Assembly: GCA_030252795.1 (NCBI GenBank)
Contig: CP127080.1
Location: 1,128,501-1,192,500 of the forward strand
Length of the DNA stretch: 64,000 nucleotides
Origin: Porticoccaceae bacterium LTM1
GTDB taxonomy: Bacteria > Pseudomonadota > Gammaproteobacteria > Pseudomonadales > Porticoccaceae
Direction: 5' to 3'
Part shown: positions 8,912-16,350 of the stretch, in pieces
Position numbering within the stretch: position 1 is the first letter of the stretch
Layout: the number at the start of each line of letters is the position of its first letter
Translations under genes and position numbers: made by a program
Notes under the pieces: model-generated
What the model was told of the DNA's origin: nothing
The model's input: the letters and a program-made list of their open reading frames with translations, nothing else
Databases searched by the model: none

Positions 8912-9765
8912 AGGCCTATCCAGTTTCCGAAAAAGATTAACGAGACACCCGCTACTGCCGATATAGTCCATTGATAACCTTCGAATAATGTTGAGAGGCT
9001 TAACGCGACCACTGGAAAGAGCAGTGAAGAGTAGGCCGCACGCTCCGGTCCGATTCGCTTCAGCACGGTCAGATAGCAGCCAAATGCAATCACAGTTCCA
9101 AACAGACCCAGATAGAGCAGTGAACCTACGTATTCCATGGTCCATTCAAAAATAAACGGCTTGCCCATCCAGACTGCCAGCACCGCCATTGCGATGGTGC
9201 CATAGCTCATGCTCCAGAAATTGGTGGTGATGATGGGTATGTTGAACTTGCCATTGCGCGTGGCAGCGATATTGCCGAAAGATGCAACCAGCGGTGCGGC
9301 TACACAGAGCATCAATCCGTACAGTGAGGCATTTTGGTCAATTTTTTTCAGCTCGGGCCAATAAATCAGCCCGACACCAACGGCACCAATAAGCGCTCCC
9401 CAAACCACCATTCTGCTTACTGAATGTCGCAGGAACAGCCAGGCATTAAAAATATTAAAGAAAATAATGGTGGTAAAAATTACTGCCACGATACCGCTGG
9501 TGGTGAGTACTTCTGCACGGTAGACAAGCCAATAATTGAGGCCGTACAAGCAAATGCCTTGCAATGCCATAAAGGGGTGGTGCAAAAGCGGCGTTTTAAG
9601 AGACTTACGTTGCCATTTGCACCAGATAAACAGAATCAGTACCGCGAGGGCAAACCGATAGATCACGGAAACAAGCGGGTCTACGGTGCCCAGCTGAAAG
9701 GTGATCACCAAAAAGGTCGATCCCCAGATAAGCACCGTTGCAAGATACAAAAACCAGGTTGGCAC
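8899..9765 (-). CDS. EamA/DMT-family transporter
   Basis: 288 residues, about ten hydrophobic segments in two EamA halves, starting WFLYLATVLIWGSTFLVI. The WGSTF motif at the end of helix 1 is typical of the drug/metabolite transporter superfamily, which exports or imports amino acids and related metabolites. GTG start with TAGGAAA upstream; no ATG fits better. It is the first gene of the minus-strand cluster, 170 bp ahead of the M20 amidohydrolase, so it may move the cluster's substrate or product. Direction and substrate cannot be read from sequence. Confidence 0.8.
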   Translation of the reverse strand: MPTWFLYLATVLIWGSTFLVITFQLGTVDPLVSVIYRFALAVLILFIWCKWQRKSLKTPLLHHPFMALQGICLYGLNYWLVYRAEVLTTSGIVAVIFTTIIFFNIFNAWLFLRHSVSRMVVWGALIGAVGVGLIYWPELKKIDQNASLYGLMLCVAAPLVASFGNIAATRNGKFNIPIITTNFWSMSYGTIAMAVLAVWMGKPFIFEWTMEYVGSLLYLGLFGTVIAFGCYLTVLKRIGPERAAYSSLLFPVVALSLSTLFEGYQWTISAVAGVSLIFFGNWIGLRRK

Positions 9766-9797
9766 TGATGTTTTCCTAGATGTTAGAGGAGCTGTTT

Positions 9798-10934
9798 TTA
9801 AAGGAATAGCTTTTCGAGAATCCGTCGGTAAATAGCGCTCAAGGTATTGAGGCTGTCCGCATCAACCTGCTCATCCACCTGGTGGATGGTGGCATTTACC
9901 GGACCGAGCTCAACAACCTGGGTGCCCAGCGGGGCAATAAAGCGGCCGTCGGAGGTGCCGCCCGCAGTGGAGAGTTCGGTTTCAATACCCGCAACATCAC
10001 GAATACCGGCAACAGCGGCATCAACCAAAGGACCGCAATCTGTGAGGAACGGCTGACCGCTGAGATTCCATTCCAGATCATAGTTCAATTGGTGGCGGTT
10101 CAGGATCTCTTCTGTACGCTGCTGCAATTGTTCGGCGGTAACTTCAGTGGAAAAACGGAAATTAAATATCACTTCCACGCTGCCGGGTATTACGTTGGTC
10201 GCGCCAGTGCCGCCGTTGATGTTGCTGATCTGAAAGCTGGTGGCAGGGAAGAAGTCATTGCCGTTGTCCCAATGCTCGGCTGACAGTTCAGCAAGTGCCG
10301 GGGCAGCTTTGTGGATCGGGTTGTCGGCCAGATGCGGGTATGCGACGTGGCCTTGAATACCTTTCACAATTAGTTTGCCGCCGAGGGAGCCGCGACGTCC
10401 GTTTTTAATCACGTCGCCAACGGTGCTGGTGCTTGAGGGTTCGCCGACAAGGCACATCTCGGGGATGATATTTTGTTGCTTTAGCCATTCCACGACTTTT
10501 ACGGTGCCGTTAATGGCGATGCCTTCTTCATCGCTGGTAATCAGGAATGCGATGCGGCCATTATGTTTGGGATGTTCAGCAATAAAGTCTTCACAGGCGG
10601 TAATCATCGCCGCCAGCGATCCTTTCATATCCGCTGCACCGCGGCCGTGCAAAATACCGTCGATAATCGCCGGTTGGTACGGTGGGTTTTGCCACTGTTG
10701 TTCCGGCCCGCTGGGGACAACGTCGGTGTGGCCGGCAAAGCAGAGAATGGGGCCATCGCCTTCGGTGATCGCCCAGAAGTTATCTACGTCGTCAAACCGC
10801 AGGTGAGTCACCTGGAAACCGATTTTTTCCAATCGCTCCACCATCAATTCTTGGCAGCCGGCGTCTTCTGGCGTTACTGAGCGGCGTTCAATGAGTTCGC
10901 AGGCTAGTTTCAGGGTGGGAGTGAGATCGGTCAT
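9798..10934 (-). CDS. dapE: Succinyl-diaminopimelate desuccinylase
   Basis: 378-residue M20A zinc hydrolase that releases succinate from N-succinyl-LL-diaminopimelate in the lysine/peptidoglycan pathway. Visible motifs: [12 protein letters not shown] (first metal His/Asp), [14 protein letters not shown] (bridging Asp), [14 protein letters not shown] (catalytic Glu pair), [37 protein letters not shown] and the C-terminal [11 protein letters not shown] / [14 protein letters not shown]. Length and motifs are standard. dapD lies just upstream on the same strand beyond dps, and dapC at 16-17 kb completes the succinylase branch. ATG start at 10934. Confidence 0.96.
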   Translation of the reverse strand: MTDLTPTLKLACELIERRSVTPEDAGCQELMVERLEKIGFQVTHLRFDDVDNFWAITEGDGPILCFAGHTDVVPSGPEQQWQNPPYQPAIIDGILHGRGAADMKGSLAAMITACEDFIAEHPKHNGRIAFLITSDEEGIAINGTVKVVEWLKQQNIIPEMCLVGEPSSTSTVGDVIKNGRRGSLGGKLIVKGIQGHVAYPHLADNPIHKAAPALAELSAEHWDNGNDFFPATSFQISNINGGTGATNVIPGSVEVIFNFRFSTEVTAEQLQQRTEEILNRHQLNYDLEWNLSGQPFLTDCGPLVDAAVAGIRDVAGIETELSTAGGTSDGRFIAPLGTQVVELGPVNATIHQVDEQVDADSLNTLSAIYRRILEKLFL

Positions 10935-10984
10935 GGTATTCAGGTCGCTTTATTCATTAAGTCGTTATTTTACTGAACGGGCGA

Positions 10985-11012
10985 AAAAAAGCCCGAAAAA
11001 TATCGGGCTAAG
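10985..11012 (-). terminator. Terminator downstream of dps
   Basis: Stem AGCCCGA/TCGGGCT (10990-10996, 11003-11009) with a T tract following on the minus strand. It separates dps from dapE, so dapE needs its own promoter or read-through. Confidence 0.8.
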
Positions 11013-11057
11013 GTTGTTGCTTGGGAAGTAATAAACACTTCCCGGGGACAATTAAGG

Positions 11058-11534
11058 TTACAACAGTGAGCGCAGCAGCCAGGCGTTTTTCTCGTGCAGG
11101 CGCATGCGGTCACCCAGCAGGGCAGCGGTAGATTCATCGTTGGCTTCTTGTGCGACGGTAATCACAACGCGACAGCTGCGTACAACGGCTTCATTAGCTT
11201 CGGCAAGGTGTCGAACCATATCAAATGCGGCCGGGATTCCATCAATTTCCTGAATGCTGCTCAGGGCTACGTATTGTTTGTAGGTACCTGGGGCCGGGTA
11301 GCCGAGGGTGCGAATTCTCTCGGCAATTTCGTCAACTGCAGTAGCCAGCTCGGTGTACTGCTCTTCAAAAAGCAGGTGCAGGTCACGGAAGTGGGGTCCT
11401 GTCACATTCCAGTGAAAGTTGTGGGTCATCAGGTAGAGGGTGTAGCTATCGGCCAGCACTTTGCTGACACCATTGGCGATCTGTTCACGTGCGGCGTTAT
11501 CGATCCCGATATTTACCTGCTGTTCAATAGGCAT
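11058..11534 (-). CDS. dps: Dps-family DNA-binding ferritin-like protein
   Basis: 158 residues. Dps proteins form 12-mer shells that oxidise and store iron with H2O2 and protect DNA in stationary phase or stress. The inter-subunit ferroxidase ligands are visible in [17 protein letters not shown] and [21 protein letters not shown]. The N-terminus is short ([11 protein letters not shown]) without the lysine-rich tail of E. coli Dps, so direct DNA binding may be weak. ATG start with AGGAG upstream. Monocistronic: it ends at its own terminator and is preceded by a 640-bp gene-free stretch. Confidence 0.9.
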   Translation of the reverse strand: MPIEQQVNIGIDNAAREQIANGVSKVLADSYTLYLMTHNFHWNVTGPHFRDLHLLFEEQYTELATAVDEIAERIRTLGYPAPGTYKQYVALSSIQEIDGIPAAFDMVRHLAEANEAVVRSCRVVITVAQEANDESTAALLGDRMRLHEKNAWLLRSLL

Positions 11535-11688
11535 TTTTCTAGCTCCTTGGTTTTTGCCAATAGTGTTGAATAGTGTAGAAGAGGAGCTGAGGAACGTGAA
11601 ATTGATAAGATTTGTTGGGTCGATAGAAAATTAAAATAAGCTGATTGAATATCGAAGGTGACATTCTCTTGTTTTGATTAGCAGGCCC

Positions 11689-11810
11689 GCTCTTTCCCTG
11701 GCCTGACAGGCCACTCCTCATAATACTGACAAATCGTAGCGACCTGTCAGGCCAGGGTAAGAGCTACTTTGAGGGCTGGTAGCCCGTATAAAGTGTTAAC
11801 GAAATACGGG
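11689..11810. repeat. Palindromic element A, copy 1
   Basis: 22-nt arms (11689-11710 and 11743-11764, one mismatch) flank a conserved 32-nt apical segment containing ACTCCTCATAATACTGACA. A small second hairpin GGGCT-ggt-AGCCC (11773-11785) follows, and CCCGTAT (11783-11789) can pair with ATACGGG (11804-11810). Compared with copy 2 the stems differ by paired changes that keep pairing. Confidence 0.8.
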
Positions 11811-11928
11811 AGCGATATACCGCGCTACGTGGTTGGTGCTGTCATTCTGAGCGAAGGGAGGGCGACAATCTTGGTCTAGTGACATTGGGTGACTATTCAC
11901 TTTATTTGGTTGTGCGAATAGTGGACCC

Positions 11929-12025
11929 GCTATTTCCCTTGCCTGACAGGCTACTCCTCATAATACTGACAAATCGTCGCATCCTGTCAGGCAAGGGAAA
12001 TAGCTACTTTGAGGTCTGGTAGACC
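11929..12025. repeat. Palindromic element A, copy 2
   Basis: Perfect 22-bp inverted repeat (11929-11950 and 11983-12004) around the same conserved apical segment as copy 1. It is followed by GGTCT-ggt-AGACC (12013-12025), matching GGGCT-ggt-AGCCC of copy 1 with a compensated base pair. Confidence 0.8.
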
Positions 12026-12078
12026 GTATGGGTACTAACGAATTACCGGGGGGGCTTACTCGTTACTTTGGGAAAGTG

Positions 12079-12151
12079 TGTCATCCTGAGCGCAGCGAAG
12101 GATCTCAATTAACTTGTAGCAGTGAGATCTTTCGCTGCGCTCAGGATGACA
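12079..12151. repeat. Element B: 29-bp inverted repeat downstream of dapD
   Basis: Arms 12079-12107 and 12123-12151 match at 28 of 29 positions (core TCATCCTGAGCGCAGCGAAG) around a 15-nt loop. Single degenerate arms of the same sequence occur near 11841 and 43811. It lies 24 bp beyond the dapD stop codon and could end or stabilise that transcript. Confidence 0.8.
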
Positions 12152-12175
12152 GGTACTGGAAGGGTTGGCTGACTG

Positions 12176-13210
12176 TTAATTATTGCTGTGCAACTCGTCG
12201 TTCAGCTCAATGGCGGTGCGATTGGTCAGACACTCGGTAGCACCAGTCAGTGAGTTACGACGGAACAGCAGGTCATTTTTACCAGCCAGGTCACGAGCTT
12301 TGGCTTCACCAATTATCTCGCGGTTGTCATCAAGCATAACTATTTTGGTGCCGGCGGTAATGTACAGGCCGGCTTCAACGGTGCATCGATCACCAAGGGG
12401 AATACCGATACCGGCATTGGCACCCAGCAGAGACTCTTTTCCGACGCTGATAACAATGTTACCGCCGCCAGAGAGTGTGCCCATGGTGGAGCAGCCGCCA
12501 CCGAGGTCTGAGCCAGCACCTACAAATACACCAGCGGAGATTCGACCTTCGATCATGTTTGGGCCTTCGGTGCCGGCATTAAAGTTGATAAAGCCTTCGT
12601 GCATTACCGTTGTGCCTTCACCTACGTAAGCACCCAAACGCACTCGTGATGTGTCGGCGATACGTACTCCGGCGGGAACTACGTAATCGGTCATTTTCGG
12701 GAATTTATCGACGCACTCTACGGTGAGGGTCTTGCCATTCAGGCGGGCCTGCAATTGGCGCTGTTCCAGTTCACGTAAGTCAATCGCACCTTCGTTGGTC
12801 CAGGCAACGTTTGGCAATACGCCAAATACACCGCTCAAATCGGTGCCATGAGGCTTAACCAGGCGGTGGGACAGCAGGTGCAGTTTCAGGTAACCCTCGG
12901 CAACTGTTTGCGGAGCGCTATCGGATTCCAGTGCGACAACTACCAGAGGGCGGATGCTGTCGATCAGGCTTTCGGCGAGGTCAGCCTGGCTGTTTTCGCC
13001 TGCCTCGCGCAGTGCCGTAGCCAGTGCTTTCAACTCTGTTGAATCCACGGCGATGGATTGATTGCCGCCCTGGTAATTGAGGGTGGCTTCCAGAGCTGAG
13101 GAAATAGATTCAGACGCGTTAAGTACTGGGCTAGCAAAGAATACTTCCAGCCATTCACCATTGCTGTTACGTGTGCCGACACCGATGCCGAAACTATAGA
13201 GAGTTGTCAT
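12176..13210 (-). CDS. dapD: 2,3,4,5-tetrahydropyridine-2,6-dicarboxylate N-succinyltransferase (long form)
   Basis: 344 residues; succinylates tetrahydrodipicolinate with succinyl-CoA in DAP/lysine synthesis. This is the long Pseudomonas/actinobacterial-type DapD rather than the 274-residue E. coli form: an N-terminal alpha/beta domain, then a left-handed beta-helix with hexapeptide repeats (VRLGAYVGEGTTVMHEGF, GRISAGVFVGAGSDLGGG, LLGANAGIGIPLGDRCTVEAG). ATG start at 13210. The YffB-like gene lies 27 bp upstream, so the two are probably co-transcribed. Confidence 0.95.
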   Translation of the reverse strand: MTTLYSFGIGVGTRNSNGEWLEVFFASPVLNASESISSALEATLNYQGGNQSIAVDSTELKALATALREAGENSQADLAESLIDSIRPLVVVALESDSAPQTVAEGYLKLHLLSHRLVKPHGTDLSGVFGVLPNVAWTNEGAIDLRELEQRQLQARLNGKTLTVECVDKFPKMTDYVVPAGVRIADTSRVRLGAYVGEGTTVMHEGFINFNAGTEGPNMIEGRISAGVFVGAGSDLGGGCSTMGTLSGGGNIVISVGKESLLGANAGIGIPLGDRCTVEAGLYITAGTKIVMLDDNREIIGEAKARDLAGKNDLLFRRNSLTGATECLTNRTAIELNDELHSNN

Positions 13211-13237
13211 TTCTAAATGATCCTGAAGTCTTAATGA

Positions 13238-13582
13238 TTAACCGAACAGAGAACTGTACTGTTCGGCTTTAAAGCCAACCAGAAGTTCACCTTGAGCTTC
13301 CAGCACGGGCCGTTTGATAAGGGTTGGGTGCTCTAGTATGGCTGCGATAGCAGAGTTTTGATCGATCTGTTCACGAACTGTACTGTCGAGTTGCTTCCAG
13401 GTCGTGCTGCGTTTGTTCAGTAATACTTCCCAGCCTACTTGTTTGGTCCACATCTCAACTTGTTCTTTGGTCAGGCCGTCGTCGCGGAAGTCGTGAAAGT
13501 GGGCTTCAATACCATTTTGGTCAAGCCATTTGCGGGCCTTTTTGACGGTATCGCAATTTTTAATGCCGTAAATAGTCGTCAC
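13238..13582 (-). CDS. ArsC/Spx-family protein, YffB-like
   Basis: 114 residues from the GTG at 13582. Thioredoxin-like ArsC fold: TTIYGIKNCDTVKKARKWL has the single N-terminal cysteine (no CXXC), and the C-terminal ILEHPTLIKRPV contains the conserved cis-Pro region RP. E. coli YffB, also next to a dap gene (dapE), is similar in length and context; a glutathione-dependent reductase role is suggested for the family but unproven. An upstream start at 13735 would add about 50 basic, non-homologous residues, so the GTG (GGAG 10 nt upstream) is preferred. Not a true arsenate reductase by context. Confidence 0.85.
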   Translation of the reverse strand: MTTIYGIKNCDTVKKARKWLDQNGIEAHFHDFRDDGLTKEQVEMWTKQVGWEVLLNKRSTTWKQLDSTVREQIDQNSAIAAILEHPTLIKRPVLEAQGELLVGFKAEQYSSLFG

Positions 13583-14225
13583 TGGGGAGCTGCTCCGTGT
13601 CGATCTGCGTAAGGCGCGGTAGGATAGCAAAATCAACCAGCATTTACACAGGTAGCCTACGATAAGCCGTAATTTTTGGTTAATTCGGTAATAAATCTGT
13701 TTAAAACCTGTCAAGTTGGCAATTTGTTTTGTCATTTTGATTGTTTGGGGGCTGCATAAAGCACAATCGGGGGCGAAATTGTTCTGATTTCTGCGTTAGA
13801 TACAAAAAAATCTCTTGAAAAATTCCAAAAAGACATCTCTTGCGAAACTACTTTAAGTTCTTTGTCCACAGTTGATTTGATGTTTTCAAGTGGTTTATTT
13901 GAATATCTCCTAAGTTATTGATTTTACCTTTGAAGATTCGTAACTAATTGAAAAATATGAAAAAAATATTTGGCTGAAAAGTAGGCATTTTGCTGGGGGG
14001 CTACGAAATTAAAGGCGTCGGAGCAGTTTTTAAAATGTAATGCACAAAGTTATCCACAGAAATGGTGGATAACTATTTTGTCTGTAGGGGGGCAATGGGA
14101 GATTTTTGTCGGAAGAGAGGGGCTGTCTGAGAGACAGGTGGTCATGCTGCTGTCATAGAGTCTAGGCTAGCATAGCGGGCATGGGCCCCGGTACATCTAT
14201 GAAACTTGGCAGGGAGTAGTTGGCA
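13583..14225. other. A/T-rich divergent spacer with DnaA-box-like sites
   Basis: About 640 bp between the divergent YffB-like gene and sixA, visibly richer in A/T than its surroundings from about 13790 to 14050. It contains a perfect DnaA-box consensus TTATCCACA (14050-14058), an inverted near match at 14064-14072 and TTGTCCACA at 13862-13870. No convincing coding frame was found. Promoters for both flanking genes should lie here; none is clear enough to call. Confidence 0.5.
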
Positions 14226-14753
14226 ATGAAAGAGCTTTTACTGATACGTCATGCCAAATCGAGTTGGAAAGACGAGAGTCTGCCTGATATCGAACGGCCG
14301 CTCAATAAGCGTGGTTTTGCCAATGCGCCAATGATGGGTGAGCGTTTGCGTGAATCTGGGGTGGAGATTGATCGTTTTTACGCCAGCCCGGCATTGCGGT
14401 CACGAACAACCGCCGAGATGATTGTGGAGCAGCTTGATGACCGGCGACTCACAATTGAGGTTATATCAAGTCTATATACCTTTAACTACGAAGAGCTGCT
14501 TTGTTGGGTGCGCAGCCTTGATGATAGCCTGCAGCGTGTAGCCATGGTTTGTCACAATCCGGCGGTAACCGATTTGACCAACTTCCTGGCGCTTACCCAC
14601 ATTGGAAATATTCCCACGTGCGGTATTGTCACCCTGGGAATGAAAGTAAACAGCTGGCGAGATGCCGGTGCCGGTATGGCTGTTCTGGAAGAATACGACT
14701 ACCCAAAGCGGGATAGGGACAATCTCGAACCGTGTCTTGTAAGTGGTGAATAG
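14226..14753 (+). CDS. sixA: SixA-type phosphohistidine phosphatase
   Basis: 175 residues, histidine phosphatase (RHG) superfamily. The catalytic LLIRHAKSSW motif is at the N-terminus, ASPALRSRTTAEM carries the second Arg, and a second His lies in MVCHNPAVTD. E. coli SixA removes phosphate from phosphohistidine on ArcB and on the nitrogen PTS protein NPr. The ATG at 14226 with AGGGAG upstream is preferred to a TTG two codons earlier. It is 41 bp before a CHAD gene and likely in one operon with it. Confidence 0.85.
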   Translation: MKELLLIRHAKSSWKDESLPDIERPLNKRGFANAPMMGERLRESGVEIDRFYASPALRSRTTAEMIVEQLDDRRLTIEVISSLYTFNYEELLCWVRSLDDSLQRVAMVCHNPAVTDLTNFLALTHIGNIPTCGIVTLGMKVNSWRDAGAGMAVLEEYDYPKRDRDNLEPCLVSGE

Positions 14754-14794
14754 TAGTCGGGCCATATAAATGAGTCTGAAAATACAAAACTCAA

Positions 14795-15682
14795 ATGTCC
14801 CAAACTATTAAAGTTGACGAAATTATAAATAAAACATTAACCCACGCCCTGGCCGAACAGGTGGCTTCAGCGGTTGAGCAGTTGATGTCTGTCGATCGTG
14901 CTCAGCATCTCGGTATTCACGAAGCGCGCATAGCACTGAAGCGTCTACGTGCATTGTTGCAGTTACTGCGTCCAATCAATAAGCGTCAATACAAGCGTCA
15001 GAATCGTGTAGTTCGTGAGTTGGCTTGGGAGTTGGCGCCATCCCGAGATGTTCAGGCGATTGCGGAAACACTCGACAAACTATGCCAAGACGACCCTTCG
15101 CTCGCGGATAATGAAGGAATGATTGCTGCCGCGGAGTTGATCGAGCGAATGCTGGCTGAGTTGTGCTCTTCCCCTAAGCTCACTGATGAGTTGCCAAGGA
15201 TTTGCCATCATGTGGCCAGGCAGTTGAGCAATCAGGAAAAAGCTCTTGAAATTGCCATGGACGAGATTCAGGGCCCTGAGCAGCTGCTTACCGGGATGCG
15301 CTCAACTTACAAACAGTGCTACAAGCGGTTTAAACGCTGTTCGGAAAATGGTGCAAGTGATGAAATGCACAGTTGGCGGAAGCATGTGAAGTATCACTTA
15401 TACCAGCTGCAGATGATTTCAGGGCTGATTGATTGTGATATAACGGATCGTATTCAATCCCTCAAAGAGCTCTCAATTGTGCTGGGTGATGATCACGATT
15501 GTGTGGTGCTGACCGCATGGTTGAGGCGCCACTTTGAGCAGCGACATCTTCCGACTCAATTGATTGTGGCTTCGGCCAAGCGGAGCCGCCAGCTTCGCCA
15601 GCGGGCCAGGGTGCTTGGCCTGAGACTGTTTTCATCGCGCCCGAAACTATTTCTCGAAGAGTTACCTTTCAGTTCGGGTTAA
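14795..15682 (+). CDS. CHAD-domain protein
   Basis: 295 residues; a conserved-histidine alpha-helical domain spans nearly the whole chain. The two helical-bundle repeats are seen as LGIHEARIALKRLRALLQLLR and, in the second half, MHSWRKHVKYHLYQLQMI; the regularly spaced His, Arg and Lys residues form a basic channel. CHAD proteins bind inorganic polyphosphate. No CYTH (triphosphate tunnel) domain is fused here. It follows sixA closely and converges with nth, whose stop is 11 bp away. The function beyond polyphosphate binding is not known. Confidence 0.85.
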   Translation: MSQTIKVDEIINKTLTHALAEQVASAVEQLMSVDRAQHLGIHEARIALKRLRALLQLLRPINKRQYKRQNRVVRELAWELAPSRDVQAIAETLDKLCQDDPSLADNEGMIAAAELIERMLAELCSSPKLTDELPRICHHVARQLSNQEKALEIAMDEIQGPEQLLTGMRSTYKQCYKRFKRCSENGASDEMHSWRKHVKYHLYQLQMISGLIDCDITDRIQSLKELSIVLGDDHDCVVLTAWLRRHFEQRHLPTQLIVASAKRSRQLRQRARVLGLRLFSSRPKLFLEELPFSSG

Positions 15683-15693
15683 ATCAATAAGCG

Positions 15694-16347
15694 TCAGGGT
15701 TTTTGGATCTTTTTCGGTTTCTTGCGGTTGGGATAACAGGTTTTGCAGATTTCGCATACGGTGCCATCACAGCCTCTCGCGGTGCAAAATTCCCGTCCGT
15801 AAAAAATTATCTGCAAGTGAAGGGCGTTCCAGCTTGCCTCTGGAAATAATCGTTTCAAATCTTTTTCGGTTTGAACGACATTCTTGCCGTTGGTCAGCCC
15901 CCAGCGTTGTGCCAGTCGATGGATGTGGGTATCCACCGGGAATGCCGGAACGTCAAACGCCTGTGCCATGACTACGCTGGCAGTTTTGTGGCCGACGCCC
16001 GGCAGTTTTTCCAGCTCGTCCATGTCGGCAGGAACTTCGCCTTGATATTTCTCCACCAGAATTTCTGAAAGTTTCGAAATGGCTTTGGATTTTTGCGGGG
16101 CCAGTCCACAGGGGCGAATCACTTCGTAAATTTTCTCAACGGGTACATTCGCCATATCGTGAGGGTTGTCTGCGAGGGCAAAGAGGTGCGGCGTCACCTG
16201 GTTTACTCGCTCGTCAGTACACTGGGCAGAGAGTAGTACTGCTACCAGTAAGGTGTAGGCATCCGTATGGTCCAGCGGCACAGGCTGTTCAGGATAAAGC
16301 TCATCCAGTTTGCGGTGGATAAAGTCTACGCGTTCCTTTTTTAGCAC
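15694..16347 (-). CDS. nth: Endonuclease III-type DNA glycosylase/AP lyase with atypical Fe-S cysteines
   Basis: 217 residues. Removes oxidised pyrimidines and nicks AP sites. The helix-hairpin-helix LPGVGHKTASVV has the catalytic Lys, and VDTHIHR has the catalytic Asp. The C-terminal cysteines are C188, C193, C198, C201 and C204, which do not fit the usual C-X6-C-X2-C-X5-C; FYGREFCTARG resembles a divergent Nth branch rather than E. coli Nth. GTG start at 16347 with a GAGAGG Shine-Dalgarno. It begins 3 bp after the dapC stop, so it is co-transcribed with dapC. The Lys-rich tail (RKKPKKIQKP) is extra. Confidence 0.9.
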   Translation of the reverse strand: MLKKERVDFIHRKLDELYPEQPVPLDHTDAYTLLVAVLLSAQCTDERVNQVTPHLFALADNPHDMANVPVEKIYEVIRPCGLAPQKSKAISKLSEILVEKYQGEVPADMDELEKLPGVGHKTASVVMAQAFDVPAFPVDTHIHRLAQRWGLTNGKNVVQTEKDLKRLFPEASWNALHLQIIFYGREFCTARGCDGTVCEICKTCYPNRKKPKKIQKP

Positions 16348-16350
16348 GAA

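Larger units (their letters stand above)
11535..12175. other. Gene-free spacer with tandem structured repeats
   Basis: 641 bp between dps and dapD with no credible gene. From left to right it holds palindromic element A1 (11689-11785), a single degenerate arm of element B (about 11841-11870, GTCATTCTGAGCGAAGGGAG), element A2 (11929-12025) and a complete element B hairpin (12079-12151). A1 and A2 begin exactly 240 bp apart. The dps promoter must lie near 11540-11640, but no confident -35/-10 pair was seen. Confidence 0.75.

Noticed and set aside
11689-12025. Tandem repeats considered as a CRISPR array
   Set aside because: Only two units about 100 bp long with internal palindromes, a 240-bp period and no cas genes.
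12028-12240. Small open frame across the element B hairpin
   Set aside because: It runs through the palindrome into dapD antisense, with no ribosome site and no family resemblance.
13583-13735. N-terminal extension of the YffB-like protein
   Set aside because: The extra 51 residues are basic and unlike the family; a GTG with a spaced GGAG gives the normal length.
13740-14225. Chromosomal replication origin
   Set aside because: Only one perfect DnaA box, no 13-mer array, and none of dnaA, dnaN, gidA or parAB in the window.
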